A DNA stretch of 64,000 nt from Ascarosepion bandense (GCA_037127315.1 JBBBDQ010001611.1:2426001-2490000); one strand, 5' to 3'. Counted from the first letter of the stretch, positions 1 to 10,794 are shown. Translations and numbers: made by a program. Notes: generated from the sequence alone by a model not told the origin.

Positions 1-319
1 GTGACTTTCTGCAGAAATAGCAAGCAAAGTTAGTCTAACAATATCAATAAGAACAACCTACCTTTGTAGATTAAATAAAGGGTTCAGTTCAAAATTTCCA
101 CATGGTTTTCCGGATTAAAAAGCATCTGGAAAAGGCTAAGTTGCTTAACAAAAGAAAGGTTATAATAATATAATAATAATATAATAATATATATAATAAT
201 ATACAATAATATAATAATATATAATAATATAATAAAGGTTATAATAATATCAACACAGATGAGAAGAATAGACTGAATATAAATAATGTAGATGTTGATA
301 ATTTCTTCTATCGAGAATT
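1..319. other. AT-rich unannotated DNA with TAA repeats
   Basis: No gene is recognised. Positions ~165-245 hold irregular TAA/TAATA microsatellite runs. Confidence 0.5.
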
Positions 320-327
320 CAGACTGT

Positions 328-627
328 CAGTCAGTTGAGTGCCCTACGTGATACACCCTTGGGCGATCATGTCTCGAAAGAGACATGACTGACTGGGCAG
401 AAGATTATCCCGCAGTAGGTTGCCATTGCATTCTGCGGTAGAGTGGTTGCCAGCCAAGGCTATAGAACCCAATATGTCCCGTTATTTAATCCATAACTGG
501 AGTGAAGAGACGGATTAACACCTTTCCCAAGGGTATTTGCGCGTAAGCGAATGCAAGAGATTAAGCTGGATTTCGAACTCGGCTCCCCGATTTCTCGTTC
601 CGAGTCGATATCCACTGCACCACAACG
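328..627 (-). repeat. tRNA-derived SINE, full length, with 8-bp TSD
   Basis: The minus strand reads as a tRNA-like head with an A-box-like segment and the B-box-like word GTTCGAAATCC near 570-620. The ~200 bp body ends in a conserved hairpin tail (catgtctc/gagacatg, ~367-387). The direct repeat cagactgt lies at 320-327 and 628-635, as expected for target-primed insertion. Such SINEs are non-autonomous, transcribed by RNA polymerase III and mobilised by a LINE. This is one of nine copies in the window. Confidence 0.9.
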
Positions 628-853
628 CAGACTGTAGAAAGATTAAAAAATATATGTACATTAGAAGAGAACTGAAAATGCTGACATATAGTTGTTGTAC
701 TTATAATTTCTGGTATATGTCGAATAGTTTGAAATAATTGTGTAAAGACGTTGCAAAATCGGAAAGAATCGAAACTCTTGATGATGAATAAATAAAATAA
801 GCTTGAATACTCATGAAATTGTTAGAGCAAGAAAGAAGAACTTTTGTTAGATA

Positions 854-1150
854 ATGTATAGGGTGCTGAACTGCTATTTAATGTCAAATGTTCTAAACGG
901 TAAGGAACGAATGCTGCATATTCTCCTCAAGAAGAAGAGGAGACTTCTAGTAACCGCGAGGCATTTCTACAGAAGGAAGCTGAGACTATCATACACAGAG
1001 CATCAAGTAACCTATTTAAAGATCTTCTATAAATATATGAGGTAATAGTGATCGCGAAGGAAGGATAGTAAGAAGACGTACATTGCATAAAACTACAAAG
1101 AACAGGAAGTTGTTGAGAGCCATGATCTATGATAAAGAATACTCAAACTC
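854..1150 (+). pseudogene. Decayed RTE-type LINE, C-terminal fragment
   Basis: Broken frames on the plus strand resemble the tail of the RTE-type fragments elsewhere in the window. FYRRKLRLSYTEH (near 970-1005) corresponds to WFYRRMLRISVTEH in the 53.5 kb copy. KNRKLLRAMIYD (~1100-1135) corresponds to REKAMWKAMIAY at that copy's 3' end. No catalytic reverse-transcriptase motif remains. Stop codons and frameshifts show it is dead. The assignment rests on these two short similarities only. Confidence 0.45.
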
Positions 1151-1254
1151 AAGTAAAATATTAGTATTGGACAAACTGAAGGTGGATAATAAGTTGCAGA
1201 ATTCAATAGAAATTTGTGTACGATTGCAAGCATTTTCAAGTTTGTGCCAGTCAA

Positions 1255-1541
1255 TCAGACAGTTCAGGGCCATACTTTTACACGCTTGGGCGATCATGTC
1301 TTGAAAGAGATTTGACTGACTGAGGAGAATATTTTCCGCGGTAGGTTGCTATTACTTTCTGCGGTAGACTGATCCAAGGTAACTCAATCTCTCCTGTTTT
1401 TTGTTTTACCCATAGCTGGTGGGAATAGACGGTTTATTACCATTCTCAGTAGTATTTGTGCGTAAGTGAATGCAAACAATTCAACTGGAATTCGAACTCG
1501 GCTCCCCGATTTCTCGTTTCGAGCCGATATCCACTAAACCA
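1255..1541 (-). repeat. tRNA-derived SINE, diverged copy
   Basis: Same family as 328-627. The tRNA-like head is at ~1490-1541 and the hairpin tail at ~1270-1315. It is more diverged than the others (cttgggcgatcatgtcttg). Confidence 0.8.
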
Positions 1542-1660
1542 GTAATAGGAAGGCAATGTATGTCCCATGAAAATTTAAAAATTGATTTGTGGTTCAATGA
1601 AAACCTTAATTCAATTAAAACCAGTAATAAATACAAAAAAACGAGTGTTTGATAAGTTTG

Positions 1661-1785
1661 GAAGGATTAATACCTTTCCCAATGATATCAGTGCTTAAGT
1701 GAATGCAGGGTATTCAACTGGAATGCGAACTCGACTCATCGATTTCTCTTTCCGAGCCGATATCCACTGCACTACAACACACATC
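1661..1785 (-). repeat. SINE fragment (head half)
   Basis: Only the tRNA-like head and adjoining body are present, and the tail half is missing. It lies about 10 bp from a 5S rRNA-like sequence in the same orientation. Confidence 0.75.
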
Positions 1786-1795
1786 CGTCACTAAA

Positions 1796-1913
1796 CGCTT
1801 ACAGTACCTGGTATTCCCAAGTGGTCACCCATTTAAGTACTGAGCAGGTTTTACGTTGCTTAACTTCGGTGATCGAGCGGGAACCGGTGTGTTCAACGTG
1901 ATAGGCCGTAAGC
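1796..1913 (-). rRNA. 5S rRNA-like gene or pseudogene, full length
   Basis: The minus strand matches the eukaryotic 5S rRNA plan end to end in ~118 bp. It starts GCTTACGGCC, passes the internal control region GAAGTTAAGCAACG, then GGGTGACC, and ends in the complementary AGCGTAAGC-type terminus. The internal promoter looks largely preserved, but differences from other animal 5S sequences in the middle suggest a dispersed copy or pseudogene. No repeat unit or neighbouring 5S copy is present, so it is not part of a visible tandem array. Confidence 0.75.
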
Positions 1914-2425
1914 CGGTTTTACGTGTAATAAATAAACCGTATACCAAAAATAATTTATCAAAAAAAAAACATTGCACCGAAGCTGAAAAATAAAAATATG
2001 AAACTTTTGGATAAGGAATACAATTTTCAAACAGAAAAGACCGGGTGTGGTTCGCAAAATTTATTTCATGTATTTCATTTGATTTCATATTCTTCTCACA
2101 GAAAAGTAAATATGAGACCTTACTTTAATCGGGGCCCGCTGTACGCAGAGGTGTCAGTTCGAACGTGAAAAAGAAAAGCATGCATATTGGTGAGCATCTA
2201 TCCCATAATAATTCGTGCTCGCTCGCACGCATATACACAGAGGGGCGTGGGATGAAAAGAAAATATGCATAAATATATATTTTGTACTTTTCTAGCAAAA
2301 CTTTTGGCTTTTAAGCCCTGATTAACAATATATATATATATATATATTTTTTTTTTTTCAGAAGATCTAGTTCATTTAGTGCATATCTATCTGTCTATCC
2401 TTCTATTTATCTATCTATGTAACGG

Positions 2426-2728
2426 CGGATGTGCGTTGTGGTGCAATGGAAATCGGCTTGGAACGAGAAATCGGAGAGCCGAGTTCAAATTCCAGTTGAA
2501 ATCATTGCATTCACTTACGCGCAAATAACCTTGGGAAAGGTATTAATCCGTCTCCTCCTTCCAGTTATGGGTTAAATAACAGGACAGATTCTATAGCCTT
2601 AGCTGGCAACCAATCTACCGCAGAAAGCAATGGCAACCTACTGCGGGATAATCTTCTGCCCAGTCAGTCATGTCTCTTTCGAGACATCATCGCCCAAGCG
2701 TGTTTTACGGATGGCACTTAACTGACTG
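2426..2728 (+). repeat. tRNA-derived SINE, full length, with 13-bp TSD
   Basis: The plus-strand SINE runs from the tRNA-like head to the hairpin tail and is flanked by the direct repeat atctatgtaacgg at 2413-2425 and 2729-2741. It inserted at the edge of a CTAT repeat. Confidence 0.92.
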
Positions 2729-2845
2729 ATCTATGTAACGGTATCACTTCATATTTATTTTAACCTTTTTTTATCTATATCACAATCAGTTTTGTCTTTC
2801 CCTGTCTGTACCGATATGTATTAATCAATTCGAATCTATCACATA

Positions 2846-2847
2846 AT

Positions 2848-2908
<61 letters not shown>

Positions 2909-2925
2909 ATATATATATATATATC
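2846..2925. repeat. (CTAT)n then (TA)n microsatellite
   Basis: Perfect tetranucleotide array passing into a TA run. Confidence 0.95.
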
Positions 2926-3121
2926 TGTGTGTATGTGTGCGTGCGTGTTTGGTGCATAAATTCATTCAGTTACTCTTCATTATATAAATTATGAAAGAAT
3001 CCTGGCATTGAAAAGTATATTTTGTAGCTATTCTGTTTTTTGCATCAGATAATTCATTGACCAGATACGAGTTCTCCTTTTTGTCAAAGAAGTTCAAGCT
3101 CATGTCGTTTTGCAAAAATAT

Positions 3122-3420
3122 ATGCGTTGTAGTGCATTGGATATCGGCTCGGAACGACAAATCGGGGAGCCGAGTTCGAATTCCAGCTGAATTCATTGCA
3201 TTCACTTACGCGCAAATACCCTTGGGAAAGGTATTAATTCGGCTATTCCTTATGGGTTAAATAACAGGACAGATTGGGTTTTACAGCCTTGGCTGGCAAC
3301 CAGTCTACCGCAGAAAGCAATGGCAACCTACTGCGGGATAATCTTCTGCCCAGTCAGTCATGTCTCTTTTGAGAGACATGATCGCACAAGCGTGTATCAC
3401 GTATGGCACTTAACTGACTA
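3122..3420 (+). repeat. tRNA-derived SINE, full length
   Basis: Plus-strand copy with B-box-like GTTCGAATTCC at ~3174-3184 and an intact tail hairpin. No clear target-site duplication was seen. Confidence 0.9.
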
Positions 3421-3456
3421 ACCCAAACAAAGAACACAGTTACCACCTCTTTTGTG

Positions 3457-3461
<5 letters not shown>

Positions 3462-3491
<30 letters not shown>
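3462..3491. repeat. (CA)n microsatellite
   Basis: Perfect dinucleotide array. Confidence 0.95.
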
Positions 3492-3492
<1 letters not shown>

Positions 3493-4095
3493 CCTTTCGT
3501 CTATTTTATTCCGAAGAAAATATGACCTGCTAATTTTCTTCCACAGATACAAGGTCTAATTCTGACGCTACACTGTCCATTCAAACTCTTTCCGTTAATG
3601 ACATTAGGCTGTGTTGTTAATCTAATTAACCTGTGCCTATGCAGACACACCTACAAGGATAGATTCTACCTCTACTGTGACAGGTTACTTCTTTCACGTT
3701 TAATAAATGTACTTGCAAGTTTGAGAAAGAGGTCCTTCTGTTGGCTTGTACTTGACGGCAAGAAATCCATCTAATTATCGCATCAGTATATCTCTGGTTG
3801 CCTAATATTTGATAATGATGATGATGACTTTACTTATCTTTGATAACTTTTGATGGGTCCTGAATAATATCGTGTACACCCCAAAAGCAAGTGTCATTTC
3901 AGAAATGCTTTGATCTCGCCTCTTCGTTATAAAATATTGCTAATCTTTCTTTTGACCATATTCAACTAATATACGTTTAACTACAATATATGAAGCTGTC
4001 ACTATACAGTAGCTCACATTCTTAACACAGACTGCTGATTACAATATATATATATATATCCGCATTGCACTCTCAATATATAGCGTGTGTTTTTT

Positions 4096-4145
<50 letters not shown>

Positions 4146-4830
4146 CTTAAATAGTTAAAGTATATATTCCCTTTCTCAAGTGTTTTATTTTCATTGGGCA
4201 AATATTTAAATGTCAAAAATGTTTTGATCCTGTGATTGACAGGGATTAAATATAATCCAAAGATTTATGTAAATAACGAATGTGGATTTTATCAAAAAAT
4301 AAATGCAAAGTCAACAAAAACTAAACAGATTCAATATGAAACTGGATAAAAATACAATATCAAATAGAATAATAAATAAAATCGCAACAAATGTTTAGCC
4401 GGGCGAAAAAAAAAAACCGTAGGAGAATGCCGAGAAGAGAAGCGTTTGTGAAAAAGTTTCACTCGGAGATAAATAACAAAAGATTACGAATTACTATCTT
4501 TAATTTATTTATTATTTTACCAGTACAATAAATACTGAAAACACAGTAGATACAGATTGTTCAAAGAAAGAGCTTTCTGGGTTTTTTTATTACAAATATA
4601 TTCCCGTATATAAATCCCGAGAGCCACTCGAGGTAGAGGGTTACAAAATAAAAGGCACTGTTTATGTGGATATGTAGAGAAGATAAAGGTTAATACTAGA
4701 CTTAAATTAACATTGTAATGATCGAGGACGTATCCTTTTCGGGTCGTTTCAAAAAAGTAGTGGCTTGTGAAAAGAAGCTGCTAGGGTGGAACTTACATCT
4801 CACCAATTAAATACGAAGGGAATGATCACG
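3492..4830. other. Unannotated AT-rich DNA with (TA)n at 4097-4141
   Basis: No open frame or repeat family was recognised apart from a ~45 bp TA array. Confidence 0.5.
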
Positions 4831-4837
4831 TCTTTGT

Positions 4838-5075
4838 CTATATTTCTGAGATGATCTATTTTTAGTATTTACATTATTCGGACTATTGTCCTCATCTTTG
4901 TTGCCATTTGTACGACGTTTCGGCCGTTGTACGTTCCGGCCTTCTTCAGGTGCTAGGAATTTCGAACCGAACTCTTTATCTATATTTCTGAGATGAGCTA
5001 GTTTTTACAGTATTTACATTATTCGGACTATCGACATCGAATAATGATTGTAATAAAGGGTTCGGTTCGAAATTC
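4838..5075 (-). mobile_element. Penelope-like element terminal repeat, partly tandem
   Basis: The segments at 4838-4890 and 4980-5032 are direct copies ~143 bp apart (shared tatttacattattcggacta). Partial tandem repetition of this sort is typical of PLE pseudo-LTRs. A homologous sequence lies at 63640-63780. A hammerhead-like core sits between the two copies. The PLE identity is inferred from other window copies in which the same type of motif follows a PLE endonuclease. Confidence 0.55.
4909..4953 (-). ncRNA. Hammerhead-ribozyme-like motif
   Basis: Minus strand: CTGAAGA (4943-4949), stem II GGCCG/CGGCC (between 4922 and 4942), then GAAACGTC (4914-4921). Stem III is the self-complementary ACGT, followed by C17 of a GTC cleavage triplet. 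Stem I can form three pairs around one C.A mismatch (GCAC with GTAC). Activity is inference. Confidence 0.6.
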
Positions 5076-5084
5076 TTCTTGATA

Positions 5085-5460
5085 TTGTCCGGCATTCACC
5101 TGCATATTAAAGAACTGACATCACATAGCAATCCAGTATTTTCATCTTTGTTTCTAGCGAAATTTTCCTGTTTCTTAATTCTTTACTCAACTTCTGGAAT
5201 GCTTCTTTCGCCATGCCAATTCGCCTTCGGATCTCTCTGTCGCACTTTCCATTTTCTGTTATAACACTTTCCAGGTATTTAAATGTTTGTACCTGCTTGA
5301 TTCTAGTATCCCCGACTTGTATTTGGCATATTGGGCTGCCCTTTTACTGGTGACCATGCATTCGGTTTTCTTGCAGATTATTTGTAGTACTTTCTTGTTA
5401 CTCTCTTTAGCTGCACTCTGTAGAAGGTCTTGTACTGAAACTGAAAAGGGAAACTGGGAA
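5085..5460 (-). pseudogene. RTE-type LINE fragment
   Basis: The minus strand decodes, with frameshifts, to the same region as the 53.6-54.0 kb and 57.6-57.9 kb copies: KTECMV, then a YLGSVLTEDGK-equivalent, ERSEGELAW and KKHSRS. This lies between the reverse-transcriptase catalytic region and the C-terminal domain. Stops interrupt every frame, and neither endonuclease nor the YADD box is present. Confidence 0.65.
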
Positions 5461-5935
5461 GGTCGTACGCAGTCTATGGCAACAGTACTTACTTTTCGAT
5501 TTCCTCTGGCTTATAAAGGCCGAAGGTAGAAGGAAGAACCCGGTATTTACTGGAGCAGTAGAGGCAAGCAATCATTTTTTATGGATGTATTATGTACTAT
5601 TTCCTCTTCAGCTTTGCGCCGAGTTTAAGTTCTAATAAAGCCTGAAGGCACGGGGGCCTCCCTGACAGCAGATCCGTTCATCGGAATTGGTGATAGTTTG
5701 GGGTCTGATCGGTGATAATGGTGAAAAAGAGTGAAAAAGAGATGAAAGATAGAGACTTGAAGCGACTGCACCCAGTCTTTAATTATCTGGCGTGGAAATA
5801 CATAATGAGAGCCTAAACTTGATTTGTATTACCGCCTAATCATTATAACCATGGTTGTTTTATAGGTAACGACTTCGTCCAATGAACATCGACTTCTGAG
5901 GACCTGGCTTGAGTGCGAAAGCGCAATTTAATCTA
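5461..5935. other. Unannotated DNA
   Basis: No recognised gene or repeat. Confidence 0.4.
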
Positions 5936-5968
5936 TGAATAATATTAATAATAATAATAATAATAATA

Positions 5969-6019
<51 letters not shown>

Positions 6020-6029
6020 TTAAAAGTAC

Positions 6030-6083
6030 ATTGCAACACGGAAATGTCTATGTTTCGAGATTTCTATCTTGTTATCAGGCAAT
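6030..6083 (-). ncRNA. Hammerhead ribozyme-like, three stems (left copy)
   Basis: Minus strand, 54 nt. Stem I is ATTGC/GCAAT (6079-6083 with 6030-6034). The core is CTGATAA (6072-6078; the G8 position is A), then stem II AGAT/ATCT, then GAAAC (6052-6056). Stem III begins ACATAGA and closes with GTGT before U17. One core change probably weakens it. Confidence 0.7.
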
Positions 6084-6747
6084 GTTGAATGTTGCTTGTG
6101 AAAACGATTGACATTTAAATACAAAAACAATCGGTTTGTTATTTATCTATTTGGGAAGATTTAAAATTTATGTGTGTGTTCCTTTTAACTAATCAGAATA
6201 AAGATTCACTTTGAAATTTGGCCAGTCGTTTCTATTTTTAAGGAATACATACTTTCATTTTTCTTTTTCCTTTCTCCCTAACGGTCAAAATGTCAACCTA
6301 CTTTAACTTAATTTTTGTTTACTTTTTTCTTTTTCTTTATTATTTTTCACTAGAACCTTTGATGTATCCATTCTTGTACCAAAAATGTCCCTTTCAGCTT
6401 TCTCTATATCTTGACCTCTTCTCATAGAAAACACGAAGGAGCTGAAGAAAAAAAACAAAACTTTTTATACTTAAAGGGGCTTTTGAGTAAATTTACTCTT
6501 ATTATCTATACGTATTTAATTGTAATTTTTTCATTATTTATAAATAACATTTTTATTTTTTATTCTAATTTACTTCCCACTATCGTTATCCCATCTTTCT
6601 AAAATATTATAAAAAAAAAATTATATACCAATTTACTTATTTTAATATCTCATCATTTATTATTCTCTTTAAGCGAATTATTTGATATACGCAGATTAAC
6701 TGATTTTTATATTTAAATGTAAATTGTTTTCACAACCAACATCCAAA

Positions 6748-6801
6748 ATTGCCTAATGACAAGATAGAAATCTCGAAACATAGAAATTTCTGTGTCGCAA
6801 T
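6748..6801 (+). ncRNA. Hammerhead ribozyme-like, three stems (right copy)
   Basis: Plus strand, 54 nt. Stem I is ATTGC (6748-6752) with GCAAT (6797-6801). The core is CTAATGA (6753-6759; the G5 position is A). Stem II is AGAT/ATCT, followed by GAAAC (6775-6779). Stem III is an 8-bp hairpin from A6778 to T6095+700 (T6795), one G.T pair included, and ends in the GTC cleavage triplet (6794-6796). The single core change differs from that of the left copy, so the ancestor probably had CTGATGA. Confidence 0.72.
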
Positions 6802-6932
6802 GTACTTTTAATTCATAATTATATGATTATATTATGCTCTACAATATTTATTGTATTGAGCACATTTTATAAAAAGTTAATGTTATGGAACTCAAAATTG
6901 TAAAGCCTTGGGTCCATTTTACGTGGTTTATA

Positions 6933-7244
6933 TGTAAACTTATTTATAAATGGAACTTTGCCTCTGTGTGTGTGTATGTCTGTGTGTCTGTGTCTGTGTC
7001 CACTACCTATAGACTCCGAAACGGCTGAACCGATTTTCTTGAAAATTTACACAGTTGTACTATTAGCGACTGCGAGTGTTCTTAGCTAGGTTTTGCGTCG
7101 AGGAACCCCCGATAAATATCGAAAAAATAGGGTTATAGAAGGAGTGGTCCGCTTTTAATCAAATTTGATACACTCATAGACAAAGACATAAGAAACAATA
7201 TTCAGAAGTTTCAACCTTGAAGTTTTTACAATAGTGCAGAAAAT

Positions 7245-7317
<73 letters not shown>

Positions 7318-7696
7318 AAAGATGTTTGTGTGTGTGTCTGTTTATCTGCCTGTATATCTGTATTTTTTTCAACCCTTTTATTTTAGTTTTTGCTTCGGGT
7401 TTGTCTCTAAGTAGGTATAAACGTAGTATCTCAGCCATGATACCATTTACTCAGAGGACTTATTTAGCCTTCAAAATTCAGTTTATGACGAAAAAACGTA
7501 TTTGATATCGATACGAGGAAATCAAAATTTGACTTACATCTATTCATTTTTCTTTCAGTCGGCGGTTTCGCTTTAACTGGAAACAACTATTGCTTTTTAG
7601 TCTTTCGTGCCAACGTCCAAAGAGTCTGAGCTCCAGTACCATGGATTAGTTTTAAAGCTTTCATTACACCCGAGCAACGCCGCGCTATACTGCTAG
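6933..7696 (+). mobile_element. Non-autonomous Helitron
   Basis: It has the same ends as the 34.0 kb copy: a start at (T)GTAAACTTATTTATAAATG (TC changed to TG) and a CTAG end at 7693-7696 followed by T, preceded by a short GC-rich hairpin. Internal TA (7247-7313) and TG runs are expanded. There is no Rep/helicase frame, so it relied on an autonomous partner. Confidence 0.8.
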
Positions 7697-7810
7697 TTTT
7701 CCACTTCGGCTATAATGCGTGACTCTTCAGAAATGAATTGAGTTCTCTCGGTGACTGGCGTCTGTATACACTGCTTACATACAAGAGGTTAAAATTTCCC
7801 TTCTCTGACC

Positions 7811-7947
7811 CCATGCGCCAATGGCTTAGGGAGTACAGACTCCGACTGACACCAAATCGATCGAGTTTCGATCCCGGCCAGAAGCAAGTGGATATGTCTA
7901 GCCACACTGATGAGCTGTGATACAGCGAAACGGGCTTGTATGTGGAT
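7811..7947 (+). repeat. Second tRNA-derived SINE family
   Basis: The A-box-like tggcttaggga (7822-7832) and B-box-like GTTTCGATCCC (7865-7875) have tRNA spacing. The tail, with gagctgtgatacag, runs into TA repeats. A decayed relative is at 20604-20706. It is unrelated in sequence to the abundant SINE. Confidence 0.7.
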
Positions 7948-8068
7948 GACTAATATATATATATATATATATTCGCCGTGGAAAATGTCATGATACTATT
8001 TCTGATCTCTGGTCTATGGTTGGGACCCAAAAGAAAATTAATATACGACATCAATAAAAAATAAATAC

Positions 8069-8099
<31 letters not shown>

Positions 8100-8103
<4 letters not shown>

Positions 8104-8780
8104 GAAAAGAGAAAGTATAATTTGATTTCTCATGTTGTTAATTAAAGGAAATCCTTTCCCTAAGATAATACGTTGCGTGCCAATGACGAGAATTTAATTC
8201 AAGAATCCCGGTTATTAACCAAAGCAAAGTGTATGTATTAATTTCTTATTAACATTATTTTGGTTTTCATATAAACAATCTTAAGCGACATTCGAACACC
8301 GTTGTCCGGTTCCATTTAAATAAACGTTACCTGCGGTGCACATCGGTTGTTCGGGAAAGAGAACAATTTCCGAAACAAGAAGAAAAACTTGAGAAGCAAG
8401 AAGAGGTGGAGATAAAGGCACAAAAAAACTAAAATTAAAGCAAAGAGATGGGAAAGAAGGAAGAGGAGGAGGTGCAGCAGCAAAATTCCATGAACAAATT
8501 GCACGAGGATTTAAAGACGAACAGAATTATAATATAAAAATTTCGAAATAACAATTTGATCTAAATGTCAATCAAAGAAAGCAGTTTAAACATAAAAAAT
8601 GTTTTATCTGAGTCTAAAATGGAGACAAGATCTCTTAATGCTTAATAATATTACCTTAGCTCATTCTCAAGAAACTTTTCATCTAAACTAACACACAAAA
8701 GCAAAAATAATTGCAAAATTTCCCTAATGTCTATTGCAGGTTATGTAAAAAATCTTTGTTTGAAACATTGAACTGCATAA
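8100..8780. other. Unannotated AT-rich DNA
   Basis: No recognised gene. A TAA array precedes it at 8072-8102. Confidence 0.4.
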
Positions 8781-8782
8781 TA

Positions 8783-9045
8783 TTAGGTTGTCATACAAGA
8801 ATTTATTTAGTTGAAATATGCAAAATGTTGATGAATGAAAGTTTTCCAACGTCTCCCTAAATTCTTGATTGAATTTTTAAAAATATTATCATTCTTTAAT
8901 GTGCTAAACAGTTTTAATGCTTTGATTAGTTTTTCGTTAATGGATAATATTTTATTGATCAAACTGATTAAATAAGTGATAATCGGTAGGAGAGACATCA
9001 GGTGAATATGAAAGAAAAGGTAAAATTTTAAATCATCAAGGCCCT
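8783..9045 (-). pseudogene. mariner transposase C-terminal remnant with one TIR
   Basis: The minus strand decodes to SYSPDVSPTDYHLF at ~8970-9010, the mariner signature around the third catalytic Asp of the DD34D triad. It then reaches a terminal GRRWKTFIHQHFAYF-type tail ending in a stop at 8807. The next bases include ttaggttgtcatacaagaa (8784-8802), shaped like a mariner terminal inverted repeat. Upstream, ILPFL precedes SYSPD as in many mariners. The N-terminal half is lost. The frame contains stops (after FDQ), so it cannot make an active transposase. It abuts a LINE 3' end at ~9140. Confidence 0.75.
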
Positions 9046-9139
9046 ATGAGCAAGGATCTTAATTGGGTTAATTTTACGTTTTGTGGGGACAGAAAAGAAT
9101 ACCACCTGGTATACAAACCAGTAAGTGTCGGTTTTCGAT

Positions 9140-9362
9140 AAACAATTTTAATGTCAAGTCACTAGTTATCTTTTATCTCACTAACCTGCATCTTCTCTCT
9201 CATGCTTCTTTCTCCGTCCACTCCACTCTCATCAGTATTCTCATCCTTCTCTTACCCACTTCCTGACACCCCCTATAATCTGTCACTCTTTCTCATAACT
9301 TTCCTCCTATGTAACCCCCTGCAAAACAGTGGCCTGTAAAATGTCTTGCTTGGGGCGATATC

Positions 9363-9372
<10 letters not shown>
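9140..9372 (+). mobile_element. CR1/jockey-group LINE 3' end (LINE A)
   Basis: The plus strand ends in a frame like QVTSYLLSH-stop (~9150-9186), matching RVNRHLLSH-stop of the 60.6 kb copy. The C-rich 3' UTR and the tail motif gtaaccccctgc ... ttgcttggggcgat follow, then TA repeats. It is a 5'-truncated dead copy. Confidence 0.75.
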
Positions 9373-9407
<35 letters not shown>

Positions 9408-9506
9408 CGTAAATTAATAAATATATATATATGATGTTGCACATATGCATAGTACTATTATTCAGGTAATAATAAAACAGTAGTCAATGTATAAATAGGG
9501 CTTAGT

Positions 9507-9540
<34 letters not shown>

Positions 9541-9576
9541 TATACATATTATCCTACCTCTATGGTACGACTCGGA

Positions 9577-9601
9577 GTTTTATGCGTTATGCAATCATCA
9601 G
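9577..9601 (-). ncRNA. Hammerhead-like core
   Basis: Minus strand CTGATGA (9595-9601), stem II TGC/GCA, then AAAAC (G12 is A), a small ACT-CCG-AGT stem III and GTC (9569-9571). Stem I (GCAC with GTAC) is the same as in the 4.9 kb motif. It lies ~0.5 kb downstream of a PLE endonuclease on the same strand. Confidence 0.5.
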
Positions 9602-10084
9602 GTGCATGTTTCAAACTGACAGTTTAATAGATTTGATTTAAAGTTCACTCAATATTTATGTGAATTAAATCTTATAAATTTAAGTGATTGCCTTCTTAAT
9701 AACAAGATTAAGAATTTAAAAATTCTAAGTCTACATTTAGATAATAATTAAAAACTTAAATTTAAAATTAAAATAAAAAGAATATTAAAAATAATAAAAA
9801 GAAAGGAGAAGAAATTAGAGGTGCGTAAATCATGAAACGTAAAACTTTAAATATCCAAATATCAAACGTAGATAAAAAATTAAAATTTTAAGCATAAATA
9901 TAATAAAATAAAATAAAATGAAAATTAAGAATTAAAACAAAATTTAGTATTAAAATTAAAAGTTTCAAATTTAACAATGCAGAGGGAACAAAAAAGCGGT
10001 TTAATTCATAATTGTTAAAAGTAATATTGCGGGAGAAAGAAAGAAAGAAAGAGAGAGAGGGGAGAAAGCGTACAGAGGAATCTA
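9602..10084. other. AT-rich 3' region of a minus-strand PLE
   Basis: Low-complexity A/T DNA between the hammerhead-like core and the endonuclease fragment. No coding sequence was seen. Confidence 0.45.
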
Positions 10085-10500
10085 TATTAATCTGGGTCTA
10101 AGTCTTCAAGTAATTTTTTCTATGACAGCATGTGGGCATTAAATCACATTTTTATTAAGCAAATAAGGATTATTGATATGGTTTAAGATAATATTTTTTT
10201 CTAAAAGGTATAGATTACATTTATCTCCTTTTCCATTGAAAGGTTTGTATTTAGCTACGATGTTCCCAATAATAAATGGGTTGTTGTTGCTTTTTCTTTT
10301 TTAATTTCTTATAATGTATGGATAAAGCAGTATTTTTGCTGTATTTACTTTTATTTAAAGACAATGTGAGGTTTTTAAATATTATCTTCCATCTGTTAGA
10401 AATGCTTCAAAAATAAAATTTAGCATCATTATCATCCGAATGAATTCGATCTCTATCGGCAATACATTCGGGCATACAATGTGCAGGTTCTATTTTTTGA
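10085..10500 (-). pseudogene. Penelope-like element GIY-YIG endonuclease remnant
   Basis: Read on the minus strand with frameshifts, it gives the order seen in PLE endonucleases. First comes a DDNDAKFYFGSI-like segment at the GIY-YIG position, then an FKNLTLSLNKSKYSK-like segment. These are followed by NIVAKYKPFN, KCNLYLLEKNII (the CxxC-equivalent) and PYLLNKN (~10150-10120), which corresponds to the LLNKRSE motif. The domain nicks DNA to prime reverse transcription. Stops and shifts make it non-functional. A PLE reverse-transcriptase fragment follows on the opposite strand, so the two are separate insertions or an inverted arrangement. Confidence 0.65.
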
Positions 10501-10794
10501 AGGGTCATTCTTGCTATTAGTTGGGTGACTAATGTTGTTTAAGTGAGCAAAATATTTATTTGATATCATATTACTATGCTGTGAAATATATTTATCTATG
10601 TTTTTAAGGCAACTATAACTGACGTTAACATTGTTTTGTTGAAGATTTCCTTAGTAAGATAAATGGTATAAATGTTTGTAGATTAATTTCAGGAAGTGTT
10701 TACCAGTGTTAGTTTGAATGTTACGATGTTACTAATGTTAGTAACGATGTTAGTAACGATTAGTAACGATGTTACTAATGTTAGTTTGATAATC

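Larger units (their letters stand above)
6015..6820. mobile_element. Element with ~120-bp terminal inverted repeats, each with a hammerhead motif
   Basis: 6015-6135 and the reverse complement of 6700-6820 share long blocks such as gtttcgagatttctatcttg. The ~560 bp between them is AT-rich with no recognised protein. Inverted terminal repeats carrying hammerhead motifs fit a Penelope-like element remnant (PLE pseudo-LTRs may be inverted). A transposon of another kind that took up the motif is the alternative. Confidence 0.6.
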
